Below are positions 33,014 through 40,538 of a stretch of DNA of 40,538 nucleotides, piece after piece (positions within the stretch are counted from its first letter, which is position 1; each line of letters starts with the position of its first letter). Under the pieces are notes generated by a model. The model ran no database searches. It was given only the letters and a program-made list of their open reading frames with translations, and was not told the DNA's origin. The DNA lies in contig DAIMZI010000019.1 of the NCBI GenBank assembly GCA_036734025.1, forward strand, positions 1-40,538. The letters are read 5' to 3'. Position numbers and translations under genes: made by a program. Origin of the DNA: DAIMZI01 sp036734025. Its GTDB lineage: Bacteria > Pseudomonadota > Alphaproteobacteria > Rhizobiales > Rhodomicrobiaceae.

Positions 33014-34861
33014 ATGAATTCAGCTTTCAGGCCCGCAATTGCCGCCGTTACCGCCGCGGCATTCCTGGCATCCACATTCTCGACATTGCCAGCCGCACCG
33101 GCTGTTGCGCAAACAGCCGCGCCGGTATCGGTTCAGGCTTGCCGCGCGCTTCGCGACGAGCAACTGCGCGCCGAGATCGAGACGATCAGCACCACCATCA
33201 TACGCGCCGAACTGGGGCAGATAAATTATGCCGCCATCGTCGATCGTTACTGGCGCGAGACCGACATGGACCGGCGCGTCGAGGAACGCGTAGACGCCGC
33301 CATAACGGAAGTACGCGCCGACACCACCTGGCTGGACCGCGCCTATTCGACCATCAGCCGCGAGCGGGCGACCGAACTGGCGACCGCTGTCGCCGAGCGG
33401 ACCTACCAGTCGGGGCAATTTCAGGCCGCAATGGCCGAGCTGATCAACGCGATCGGCAACGATATCGGCGCGCGCATGGAGCAGGCCGCCGCACAAAGCT
33501 CCGGCCCGGCCGTGGCGTGCATGCAGCTTGCACTGGAATCGCGCTATGGCAGCGCGCTCGCTCAAAGCTTCGAGACCCAGAGCGACAGAACGCTGAGCGC
33601 CGCCGCCGATGCCGGCGGTACACGCATAGAAACCACCGACCTGCTGCTCGAGGGTAGCCAGTCCATCGCCGGAGTGCTGCTCATCATGTCGCGGCGTCTG
33701 GTCAACCAGCTCGTCACGCAGATGGGCCGGCGTCTGGCGGGGGCGATCGTCACGCGGATCGTGTCTTCACTGACGCTGATTGTCGGTCTGGCGCTGATCG
33801 CCAAGGATATCTACGATGCGGGCAAGGGTATCTTTCCGCTTGTCGAAGAGCGGATGAAATCTTCTGAATCCAGGCAACTGGTCAAGACCGAGATCGCCAA
33901 TTCGGTATCGGAATATGTGAACGGCAATATCGATGCGATCTCGCAGGATACCGCGGTGCGCTTGTTCGCGGTATGGGAGGATTTCAAGCGCCTGCACGAC
34001 GCGCTGCTTGCTCTGGCCGATGAATATCCCCGCTTCGCCACCTTCCTGCGCGGCGTCAAACCAGGCCAGATCGCGCCGCTGGGCGAGATTGTCCAGATCA
34101 TCATCGCCGGCGAGGGAAAGGCCGGCGTGCTATCGCGGCTTGCCGATGACACGCTGAGCCAGGCCCTTCAGACGCTCGGCCCGGCCGGCCTCACCGTCGC
34201 GCGGCAGACCCGCTCGATCGACGCCGCGCTTGCGTGGCAGGATCTGGCGGGCGACCGGCTGGGCGATGTCGTGCGTTATGATCTGTATAGCCGGCTGAAG
34301 CCCGACCAGATTTCCCGTGCCCAGTTGGAGCGCCTGCTTGCGCTGGGCGATGCTGCGGCCATTTCCCGGCTGGCGGGGCTTTCCGCCCCGGTGCGCGAAC
34401 AACTTCTGGCGTTGCAGCCCGACCAGGTGCGCGGGCTCGCCAGCCAGCTCGGCGAGCGTGAGTTGCTGGCGCTGTCGCGCTATGAAGCCGAACTGCCGCC
34501 GCTGACCGCACGCCGGCTTATGCAGGCCGTGGCCGAGCAGCCCGAGCGCATGGCCACACTGAGCCGCGTGGGCGTGCAGGATGCGGTGCTGAGCAGCCGC
34601 GACCAGCCTGCGGCCATCGACATGCTGCTCAATCCCGGCGGCTATTTCAGCCTGTTCCAGATGGCCGGCGATTTCTCCAAAATGCGCAATGGGGCGGTGG
34701 GACCGAGGGTTTTCATCGAAGCTTACATGAGCACGGTGATCGCCGCCTTCGTTCTGACGCTGATCGTGCTGTTCCTGATCCTGCGTCTGTTCCGCGGGCG
34801 GCGCACCACGGTGATCGTCAAATCCGAGGACGGCAAGGTTATCGGACGCGGAAAAGGATGA
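33014..34861 (+). CDS. Large envelope protein of unknown function
   Basis: The 615-residue product has a signal peptide (residues 1-33, cleavage after AVA) and a long helical periplasmic region. A hydrophobic segment lies at about 243-263 (RIVSSLTLIVGLALIA) and a second at about 574-592 (TVIAAFVLTLIVLFLIL), followed by a basic RLFRGRR and a short cytoplasmic tail. Residues 420-540 are Leu-rich helices with repeated short motifs (DQISRAQLERLLALGD, DQVRGLASQLGERELLALS), perhaps an armadillo-like solenoid. I do not recognise the family. It precedes the UPF0145-like gene by 34 bases and is probably co-transcribed with it. Confidence 0.7.
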   Translation: MNSAFRPAIAAVTAAAFLASTFSTLPAAPAVAQTAAPVSVQACRALRDEQLRAEIETISTTIIRAELGQINYAAIVDRYWRETDMDRRVEERVDAAITEVRADTTWLDRAYSTISRERATELATAVAERTYQSGQFQAAMAELINAIGNDIGARMEQAAAQSSGPAVACMQLALESRYGSALAQSFETQSDRTLSAAADAGGTRIETTDLLLEGSQSIAGVLLIMSRRLVNQLVTQMGRRLAGAIVTRIVSSLTLIVGLALIAKDIYDAGKGIFPLVEERMKSSESRQLVKTEIANSVSEYVNGNIDAISQDTAVRLFAVWEDFKRLHDALLALADEYPRFATFLRGVKPGQIAPLGEIVQIIIAGEGKAGVLSRLADDTLSQALQTLGPAGLTVARQTRSIDAALAWQDLAGDRLGDVVRYDLYSRLKPDQISRAQLERLLALGDAAAISRLAGLSAPVREQLLALQPDQVRGLASQLGERELLALSRYEAELPPLTARRLMQAVAEQPERMATLSRVGVQDAVLSSRDQPAAIDMLLNPGGYFSLFQMAGDFSKMRNGAVGPRVFIEAYMSTVIAAFVLTLIVLFLILRLFRGRRTTVIVKSEDGKVIGRGKG

Positions 34862-34895
34862 AGTCGGGCATGCAGGGCAAACGGGGGCTCGTGAA

Positions 34896-35210
34896 ATGAC
34901 GCTGTACACGGTTGACCGGCTGTCGGACCGCGAGGTGCGCGAAGGCGAGCTTATCGCGGCCTATGCTGTGACGGCGGCAAACATCATCAAGGATATTCGC
35001 GAGAAGATAACGAACACGTTCGGCGGACGCATGTTGCGTTATGAAGATCTCGTGGAGCGGACGGTTGAGCGTGCGCTTGCACGGCTGGAGGAGAAAGCCG
35101 CCGAGCGCGGATATGACGGATGTCTTGCGGTCCGCATAGGGCATCCGAACCTGGTCGAGGGCGGGGTCGAGGTCGTGGTTTACGGCACTGGGTTCAACTA
35201 CAAAAGTTGA
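34896..35210 (+). CDS. UPF0145/YbjQ-like protein
   Basis: The 104-residue protein has the pattern of YbjQ/UPF0145 heavy-metal-binding-like domains: EGELIAAYAVTAANIIKDIREKITNTFGGRM, in two overlapping parts, then a helix YEDLVERTVERALARLEEKA, then GYDGCLAVRIGHPNLVEGGVEVVVYGTG. The family forms ring-like oligomers and its role is unknown. ATG 34896 follows GGGGGCTCGTGAA. It is 34 bases downstream of the large envelope protein, which suggests they act together. Confidence 0.85.
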   Translation: MTLYTVDRLSDREVREGELIAAYAVTAANIIKDIREKITNTFGGRMLRYEDLVERTVERALARLEEKAAERGYDGCLAVRIGHPNLVEGGVEVVVYGTGFNYKS

Positions 35211-35391
35211 TGTTGATGGCTGTTCCGGGCAATCGCCAAGGCCCCGTGTGCTTTGGCCGCGCAGCAGGCTGGCGATGCTGATGCCGTCTATGGCTGATGG
35301 TATGAGGATGGTGGCGCGGGCGGCCGGTATTTCGGCATTGCCGCGATCTTCGGCGACCTCGCGCGGCACGGCAGGATGCGAATGAGGGCCG

Positions 35392-36009
35392 TCATGCCTT
35401 GTCGCGGCGCGCCGCAGGCGTCAGGGCGACCAGCCAGTCGCGCGCATGCCGCTGCGGATCGGGATGAGTGATGATGTCGCTCACCACAGCCGCCGAGTCG
35501 GCCCCGGCCGCGATGACTCCGGGCGCGCGGGCGAGCGTAATCCCGCCGATCGCCACGAGCGGCAGCGGCGCAACGGCCTGTTTCCATTCGCTGATACGCT
35601 CCAGCCCCTGAGCGGGCCAGACCATTTGCTTCAGCGCCGTCGGATAAATGGGCCCAAGCGCCACATAATCGGGCCGGGCGGCCAATGCGATGGCCAGTTC
35701 ATCGCGGCTGTGTGTGGAAAGCCCCAGTTTCAGCCCGGCAGCCCTGATCGCGCGAACATCGGCGCAAGCCAGATCTTCCTGGCCCAGATGCACGAAAGGC
35801 GCGCCCAGCGCGATCGCCTCGCGCCAGTAGTCGTTGACGACCAGGGTGCAGCCATGAGCCTTGCAAACGCCAAGAGCACCCGCGATCTGCGCCCTCACAT
35901 CATCCAGACCGGCGTTCTTTATGCGCAGTTGCACAAGTCTGATGCCGCATGGAACCAGCCGTTCAATCCATTCAAGACCTGGAAGAACGGGATAAAACGG
36001 TTGAAGCAT
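35392..36009 (-). CDS. thiE: Thiamine phosphate synthase
   Basis: The 205-residue TIM barrel has VQLRIK at strand 2, LVVNDYWREAIALGAPFVHLGQEDL with the pyrimidine-pyrophosphate site, GLSTHSRDE, YVALGPIYPTALKQ and VAIGGIT with the phosphate loop. It joins HMP-PP and the thiazole phosphate to form thiamine phosphate. TKTK in some homologues is TALKQ here, a variant seen in the shorter ThiE types. It is the last gene of the minus-strand thi operon, three bases after the thiG stop. Confidence 0.93.
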   Translation of the reverse strand: MLQPFYPVLPGLEWIERLVPCGIRLVQLRIKNAGLDDVRAQIAGALGVCKAHGCTLVVNDYWREAIALGAPFVHLGQEDLACADVRAIRAAGLKLGLSTHSRDELAIALAARPDYVALGPIYPTALKQMVWPAQGLERISEWKQAVAPLPLVAIGGITLARAPGVIAAGADSAAVVSDIITHPDPQRHARDWLVALTPAARRDKA

Positions 36010-36012
36010 GGC

Positions 36013-36816
36013 TTATCCGAAACTCGGCGTGCCCGCGACAGGCGTGGACGGGCTGGCCATTTCGCGCGTCGGCATGAGGCCGGCAAGAAACGCTGCGCGC
36101 CCGGCACGCACGCCGAGCGCAAAGGCGCGTGCCATGGCCTCGGGATCACCGGCCTTGGCAACAGCGGTGTTCAGCAACACGCCGTCATAGCCAAGCTCCA
36201 TGGCGCGCGATGCATGAGATGGGGCCCCGAGACCGGCATCGACGATCAGCGGCATGTGGGGAAAATGAGAACGCATGGCGCGCAGGCCGAAAATATTGTT
36301 GAGCCCCTGTCCCGAGCCGATCGGCGCGCCCCATGGCATGAGCACCTCGCAGCCGGCATCGATCAGCCTTTCGGCGATGCTGAGATCTTCGGTCGTATAC
36401 GGAAAGACCTGAAATCCATCGCCGCAGAGGATGCGCGCAGCTTCAAGCGTACCGATGAGATCGGGCTGAAGGGTGTCGTCATTGGCGATCACCTCCAGCT
36501 TGATCCAGCTCGTCTCGAAGACCTCGCGCGCCATCTGTGCCGTGGTCACGGCTTCCTTTGCCGTGTGGCAGCCGGCGGTGTTGGGCAGTACTTTCAGCCC
36601 GGCCTCGCGGATCAGCGACCAGAATTGTTCGCCGGCGCGCTCACCTGCTGCTTCGCGGCGCAGCGATACCGTCACGATGTCGGCGCCGGAGGCCTTCAGC
36701 GCGCGCTGGAGAATGGCGGGCGAGGGAAAAAGCGCGGTGCCCAGCATGAGCCGCGAGCGCAGCACCTGAGAGTAAACACGCAGGTCATCACCTTCAGATT
36801 GAGCCGCGCGCGTCAT
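36013..36816 (-). CDS. thiG: Thiazole synthase
   Basis: The 267-residue enzyme has SRLMLGTALFPSPAILQRALKASG at the start. The Schiff-base lysine is in WIKLEVIANDDTLQPD, and FPYTTEDLSIAERLIDAGC and VLMPWGAPIGSGQGLNN follow. GAPSHASRAMELGYDGVLLN is the phosphate-binding part. It makes the thiazole phosphate carboxylate using dehydroglycine, DXP and ThiS-thiocarboxylate. ATG 36816 is used; a TTG at 36867 would add 17 residues. It lies between thiS and thiE, with 154 bases to thiS that hold nothing recognisable. Confidence 0.95.
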   Translation of the reverse strand: MTRAAQSEGDDLRVYSQVLRSRLMLGTALFPSPAILQRALKASGADIVTVSLRREAAGERAGEQFWSLIREAGLKVLPNTAGCHTAKEAVTTAQMAREVFETSWIKLEVIANDDTLQPDLIGTLEAARILCGDGFQVFPYTTEDLSIAERLIDAGCEVLMPWGAPIGSGQGLNNIFGLRAMRSHFPHMPLIVDAGLGAPSHASRAMELGYDGVLLNTAVAKAGDPEAMARAFALGVRAGRAAFLAGLMPTREMASPSTPVAGTPSFG

Positions 36817-36970
36817 GCTGTCCGGGCGGGGTTGTTTGTTCAAATACGTCTCCTGGACATTTCCCAAGCGCCGTGATCAAGGATTGGCCGGCTGGTCAGG
36901 GCGGCTTCGGCGCGCCGAACCCATGACGCAGGTAACGCCGTGCGCAATGCCGATCAGCCGGTGCACCTGG

Positions 36971-37168
36971 TCAACCTCCCTGCCGCGGGGTCAGGATTTC
37001 CACTTTGTCGTCATCGCGCAGCCTCCGGCTCTCGCGCTCGCTTGCGGGCACGAAATCGCCGTTGAGCGCGGTCGCGATGACAACGCCGTCATAACCCATG
37101 ACCGAGCACAGCTCCTTGAGGTTTGTCGCTGCAATGGACCGGGCTTCACCGTTGATGATGATGTTCAT
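36971..37168 (-). CDS. thiS: Sulfur carrier protein ThiS
   Basis: The 65-residue beta-grasp protein has the N-terminal strand MNIIINGEAR and the central VIATALNGDFVPASERE, and ends with the obligatory Gly-Gly after LTPRQ. The C-terminal glycine is adenylated and thiocarboxylated to carry sulfur to ThiG. Its first 23 bases overlap the end of thiO, so translation is coupled. Confidence 0.96.
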   Translation of the reverse strand: MNIIINGEARSIAATNLKELCSVMGYDGVVIATALNGDFVPASERESRRLRDDDKVEILTPRQGG

Positions 37169-38156
37169 GGATCACCTCTGAATGAATCAGGCCGGTTGTG
37201 AGATATTCCGCGACCAGTTCTGCCAGCGCTGGCGCCGTCAGATAGCCGTGGCGATGCACTCCATTTACATAGATGTGGTCATTTCGGAGGATAATGCGAG
37301 GGATATTGTCGGGAAAGGCCGGGCGTGCATCCGCGCCCAGCTGAACGATGCGGGCTTCGCCGAGGGCAGGGTGAAGCGCATAGGCGGTGCCCAGCAGATC
37401 GAGCGCCGAGCGCAGCGTCACCGGGCCGCGATCTTCACTTTCAAGTTCCGTCGCGCCGATCATGTAGCGCCGCTCACCCCATGGCACGACATAGATTGGA
37501 AACCTCGGATGGAGGACGCGCACAGGGCGCGAAAGTTGTACCTCCCGGCATTCAACCACGATCATCTCGCCACGCACACCGCGCAGATCGGCAAGCTGGT
37601 CGCGCGCTTCCAGACCGCGACAATCGATCACCAGATCAGGCTTTGCGCCCGACCCGGCAGGACCGCCGTCAACACCGAGACGCACATCAACACCGATATC
37701 GTGCAGCCTGTCGAGCAGGGATTTCGCGGCATTGGCCGGCACGATATGCGCCTCGCTGCGATAGAACAGGCCGGAGGAATAACGACCCTCCAGAGCCGGC
37801 TCCAGTTCAGTGATCCGTTCTGGTGCAACCCATTCAAAGGCCCCGGTTAGCGCAGCAAAGCGGTTCAGTTCGGCTCGGTCGCGCGGCTGGGCCAGAACAA
37901 GGGTACCCGCCTGGATCACGCCGATATCCTCGCGCAGCCAGATATCGAGCGAGCGCAGTCCCAATTCGCGCACGACCGGCTCGGAGATCTCGGACTCGCA
38001 ATATGGCGCGAGCATAGCGCCACCGAGGCGGCTGGCGGCAGCCGAAAAAATCTTGTTGGTGCGCTCCAGGACGCGCACATCATGCCCCGCCCGGCGCAGG
38101 ACAAGCGCTTGCCAAAGACCGACAATGCCTGCGCCTATCACGTCAATTCTGGCCAT
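37146..38156 (-). CDS. thiO: Glycine oxidase ThiO
   Basis: The 336-residue flavoprotein has an N-terminal FAD-binding Rossmann motif (IDVIGAGIVGLWQALVLRRAG), with the DAO-family features VLERTNKIF, SAAASRLGGAMLAPYCE and VVPWGERRYMIGATE. A C-terminal VNGVHRHGYLTAPAL closes the FAD site. It oxidises glycine to iminoacetate (dehydroglycine), the imine donor for ThiG, with H2O2 as by-product. It heads the operon thiO-thiS-thiG-thiE; thiC and thiD are elsewhere. The stretch between it and ggt is only 61 bases and holds no recognisable TPP riboswitch. Confidence 0.93.
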   Translation of the reverse strand: MARIDVIGAGIVGLWQALVLRRAGHDVRVLERTNKIFSAAASRLGGAMLAPYCESEISEPVVRELGLRSLDIWLREDIGVIQAGTLVLAQPRDRAELNRFAALTGAFEWVAPERITELEPALEGRYSSGLFYRSEAHIVPANAAKSLLDRLHDIGVDVRLGVDGGPAGSGAKPDLVIDCRGLEARDQLADLRGVRGEMIVVECREVQLSRPVRVLHPRFPIYVVPWGERRYMIGATELESEDRGPVTLRSALDLLGTAYALHPALGEARIVQLGADARPAFPDNIPRIILRNDHIYVNGVHRHGYLTAPALAELVAEYLTTGLIHSEVIHEHHHQR

Positions 38157-38217
38157 TCATTCAGCCTCAAATATCTGTCTTCGGGGCGGCTGAAACACGC
38201 GATCCATCCCCATGCGC

Positions 38218-39996
38218 TCAATCACCCGATGCATGGCCCTCGCGCCGCGGGTCGACGCCCGCCTCCAGCACCGCGCCCCGCCTGAGGATCATGTGTATTC
38301 CAGAGGTCATCGGCGCGAGCCGCACCTCATGTCCGTACTCGCGCAACGCATCGGCCAATGTCTCCTGTCCTGCTTGCGCCTCAAGTTCGACCATGGCGCC
38401 GCGTGTCGCGAAGCCGGGCAGTGCCACGGCGCGCTGAGGATCCAGCCCCCAGTCAAGCACGCCGAGCAGCGATTTCAATACATAGGGTATGATCCGCACC
38501 CCGCCGGGAGAGCCGCTCAGCACGTGAACATCGCCATCCTTGAACACGATGGTAGGCGCCATCGAACTGCGCGGACGCTTGCCCGGGCTGACGCGGTTCG
38601 CTATTGGCCTGCCGGTGGCATCGCGCGCGATGAATGAAAAATCGGTGAGTTGATTATTCAGCAGGAAGCCTTTCACCATCAGCCCCGAACCAAAGGCCCG
38701 TTCGATGCTGGATGTCAGGACTACGGCATTGCCGCGTTCATCGATCACGCTGACATGGGTCGTGCCGGGCGCTTCGGGTCTCGCGTCGCCATCAGCCGGG
38801 GGCTGGGCACCCGGCGGATCGCCTGGCGGATAGACGCTGCCTGCGGCTTCTGGACCGATCAGTCTGCGCCGCGAGGCGATATAGGCTTCATCGAGCAGAC
38901 CGCCGGGGACATCGACCTTGTCGGCATCGGCCATGTAAGCCGCGCGGTCGGCAAAAGCCAGCTTCAGTGCCTCTGCTACAAGATGCATGCTTTCAGGCCG
39001 GAGCGGCTCGCCACTCAGATCGAAGGGTTCGATGAGACCCAGCACCTGAGCGATCGTGAGGCCGCCCGAGCTTGGCGGCCCCATACCGCAAACACGAAAG
39101 TCGCGATAGCGCGTGCAGATCGGGACACGTTCGCGCGCTTCATAAGCTGCCAGATCCTCAAGTGCAAGGCGCCCCGGCCGAGCCGCACCGCGTATAGCAC
39201 CGACAATCGAGCGCGCAATCTCGCCTGTATAAAAGACATCGGCACCTCGGGCTGCAATCTGCTCCAGCGCCTGCGCTAGTTCCTCGTTGCGAAGCCTATA
39301 GCCAATCTGGCGCGGCGCCCCTGATGGATCAAAGAAGTAGGCACGGGCGTTTGGCCCGAAGGCGTCGATCCCGGCATCGCCGATCAACTCATGCAGGCGC
39401 GGGGAGACGCGGAAACCTTCCCGCGCCAACGCGATCGCCGGCGAAAACAACTCCGGCCAGGGCAGGGCGCCATGGCGCTGATGCGCCAATTCCAGCACTT
39501 TCAACAGACCGGGCACACCAACCCCAAGCCCGCCACGGCTCGCAGCCGCAAAGGACAGAGGTTTGCCGTCTGCATCCAGAAACAGACCCTCGTCCGCCGC
39601 CATCGGGGCTGTCTCGCGCCCGTCATAGGAGCGAAGTTCCCGGCGCGTCTCATCCCAATGAAGCAGGAAAGCGCCGCCACCGATACCCGAAGATTGCGGT
39701 TCGACCAGACCGAGGACCATCTGCGCAGCAATTGCAGCGTCGATGGCATTTCCTCCACGGCGCAAGATCTGCAGCCCGGCGCGAGCGGCCAGCGGATTGG
39801 CCGCGACGATCATGTGCCGGCGCGCGCTCACGAGGGGTTTTGCCAACAATCCCGTGGCGGCTTCGGGTTCTCTTTGCGCGCCAGCGTCCTGTGCCGGTAC
39901 CGTCTGCGGCAAAACCAGCATGAACGCCGCAAGCAGGCAGAAGAAGCCGGCGGCCTGCAAAGGAAATATCGAATGAAGCTTCTTGATCGCCGGCAT
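38218..39996 (-). CDS. ggt: Gamma-glutamyltransferase
   Basis: The 592-residue precursor has a signal peptide (residues about 1-35) and the N-terminal-nucleophile hydrolase fold. MIVAANPLAARAGLQILRRGGNAIDAA and SSGIGGGAFLLHWD open the large subunit. The autocleavage site is before the nucleophilic Thr in GTTHVSVIDERGNAV, and GSGLMVKGFLLNNQLTDFS and GSPGGVRII follow in the small subunit. It transfers or hydrolyses the gamma-glutamyl group of glutathione in the periplasm. ATG 39996 starts the signal peptide. Its ribosome site is weak. It lies upstream of thiO on the same strand. Confidence 0.94.
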   Translation of the reverse strand: MPAIKKLHSIFPLQAAGFFCLLAAFMLVLPQTVPAQDAGAQREPEAATGLLAKPLVSARRHMIVAANPLAARAGLQILRRGGNAIDAAIAAQMVLGLVEPQSSGIGGGAFLLHWDETRRELRSYDGRETAPMAADEGLFLDADGKPLSFAAASRGGLGVGVPGLLKVLELAHQRHGALPWPELFSPAIALAREGFRVSPRLHELIGDAGIDAFGPNARAYFFDPSGAPRQIGYRLRNEELAQALEQIAARGADVFYTGEIARSIVGAIRGAARPGRLALEDLAAYEARERVPICTRYRDFRVCGMGPPSSGGLTIAQVLGLIEPFDLSGEPLRPESMHLVAEALKLAFADRAAYMADADKVDVPGGLLDEAYIASRRRLIGPEAAGSVYPPGDPPGAQPPADGDARPEAPGTTHVSVIDERGNAVVLTSSIERAFGSGLMVKGFLLNNQLTDFSFIARDATGRPIANRVSPGKRPRSSMAPTIVFKDGDVHVLSGSPGGVRIIPYVLKSLLGVLDWGLDPQRAVALPGFATRGAMVELEAQAGQETLADALREYGHEVRLAPMTSGIHMILRRGAVLEAGVDPRREGHASGD

Positions 39997-40286
39997 GGGC
40001 TGTCCGCTGTTACGCAACCTAACTGATCAGATATTGGCCAAGGTGATGCCAATGAGCCCGGATGGGCGTGCAGACGGTGGCAAGGGGGCACACGTCATCT
40101 TCGGGGGGGCAAGGGGGGGCGATGACTTCAGCCCATGAGCGCACTGCCACGCTTTACCTGCGCAATACGCATCCTGCCTACCGTCTGCACGTCTCGGTGT
40201 CTACTCTGCCTGCATGACGCTACACGGCGGCAAACGCGCAGCGCATCTGGTGGAGTAGACGAACGCTTGGCACGAGTGACGCCGTC

Positions 40287-40301
40287 GTTCTTTGTTTGTT
40301 C
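40287..40301 (+). promoter_or_regulatory. Orphan SOS (LexA) box
   Basis: GTTC-TTTGTTT-GTTC is a perfect alphaproteobacterial LexA site. The nearest genes are ggt, 291 bases away on the other strand, and tRNA-His 166 bases downstream, so its target is unclear. Confidence 0.75.
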
Positions 40302-40337
40302 TAGCTTGACGCCGCTTCGGAGTCAAGTGAAAAACAG

Positions 40338-40352
40338 GAACAAAACAGGAAT
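40338..40352 (+). promoter_or_regulatory. Near-match LexA box
   Basis: GAAC-AAAACAG-GAAT differs from GAAC-N7-GAAC by one base. It lies 36 bases after the perfect box at 40287 and a few bases before a short ATG frame. Two sites close together strengthen the idea of a former SOS promoter. Confidence 0.4.
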
Positions 40353-40466
40353 ATTTATGTCGCCAGAGTGCGGCTGAAGGGCTGCGTGTCTCGGCGTCTC
40401 AACATGGCCTTCGCGCGTTCTGCGCTCTTGCATCGGCGCGCGGCTCGGATTAGCTTTTGCACGTTG

Positions 40467-40538
40467 GCCGCTGTAGCTCAGTTGGTTAGAGCGCTAGATT
40501 GTGGATCTAGAGGTCCCCCGTTCGAGCCGGGGCAGCGG
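40467..40538 (+). tRNA. tRNA-His (anticodon GTG), cut at the right edge
   Basis: GCCGCTG starts the acceptor stem, whose 3' strand CAGCGG reaches the last base of the window. D arm, anticodon loop TTGTGGA (anticodon GUG) and T arm with GTTCGAGCC are all in place. A G at 40466 would be the extra G-1 of tRNA-His. The final acceptor base and any CCA lie outside the window. Confidence 0.93.

Larger units (their letters stand above)
40018..40466. other. Gene-free stretch before tRNA-His
   Basis: No reading frame here has recognisable similarity or a convincing start. It contains a perfect SOS box at 40287-40301 and a near-match at 40338-40352. A six-base inverted repeat (CTTGAC/GTCAAG) lies between them. 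A very short frame beginning at the ATG near 40358 (MSPECG, then stop) follows the second box, perhaps the head of a lost SOS gene. Confidence 0.5.

Noticed and set aside
38157..38217. TPP riboswitch before thiO
   Set aside because: The gap is 61 bases and lacks the conserved CTGAGA and the second THI-box elements.

Overview
The window is a GC-rich chromosomal segment of an alphaproteobacterium. The evidence is the type of cytochrome bc1 operon (Rieske, cytochrome b and c1 as three genes), a monomer-type NADP isocitrate dehydrogenase of about 405 residues, a PleC/DivJ-like histidine kinase core, and LexA boxes of the form GTTC-N7-GTTC, the SOS motif of this class. I cannot assign an order or genus from the sequence alone. 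Most of the window is ordinary core genome. No CRISPR array, rRNA operon or intact mobile element is visible.

Layout. 1-1224: a tRNA-Ser(TGA) flanked by the end of a recombinase-type gene and by a headless tyrosine integrase, so a decayed integration hotspot. 1225-2640: a minus-strand arsR-permease pair (ArsP_1 family) with a palindromic operator. 2742-8987: two small exported proteins, a glutathione transferase, a large FAD/Fe-S 2-hydroxyacid dehydrogenase of the YdiJ type, and an APH-like/P-loop kinase fusion. 9068-13224: recA and alaS. 13225-17430: a possible 52-residue ORF with a 14-bp inverted repeat, icd, trmJ, an exported protein, a possible structured RNA and rpsD. 17552-20297: dinB with a perfect SOS box, hemF, trmL. 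20508-23290: petABC.

23402-29237 is the most interesting region. A homologue of RpfF, the synthase of the diffusible signal factor (DSF, a cis-2-unsaturated fatty acid), is divergent from a two-gene operon. The second gene of that operon is a full RpfC-type hybrid sensor (membrane segments, HisKA, HATPase, receiver, HPt). The first carries an RpfG-like receiver, but where RpfG has an HD-GYP c-di-GMP phosphodiesterase this protein has a PAS domain and a PleC/DivJ-like histidine kinase. This suggests a DSF quorum-sensing system whose output goes to another phosphorelay rather than directly to c-di-GMP.

29230-40538: two glycosyltransferases of the arsenosugar-associated families, a radical SAM gene of the spore-photoproduct-lyase-like type preceded by a perfect SOS box, rnhB, a small membrane protein, a large envelope protein with a UPF0145/YbjQ-like partner, the thiamine operon thiO-thiS-thiG-thiE, a gamma-glutamyltransferase, an orphan SOS box, and a tRNA-His cut by the window end.

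Two themes join separate genes. An SOS regulon is visible at recA (degenerate box), dinB, the radical SAM gene and one orphan site. An arsenic theme is suggested by the arsR-arsP-like pair and the distant arsenosugar-type glycosyltransferase pair.
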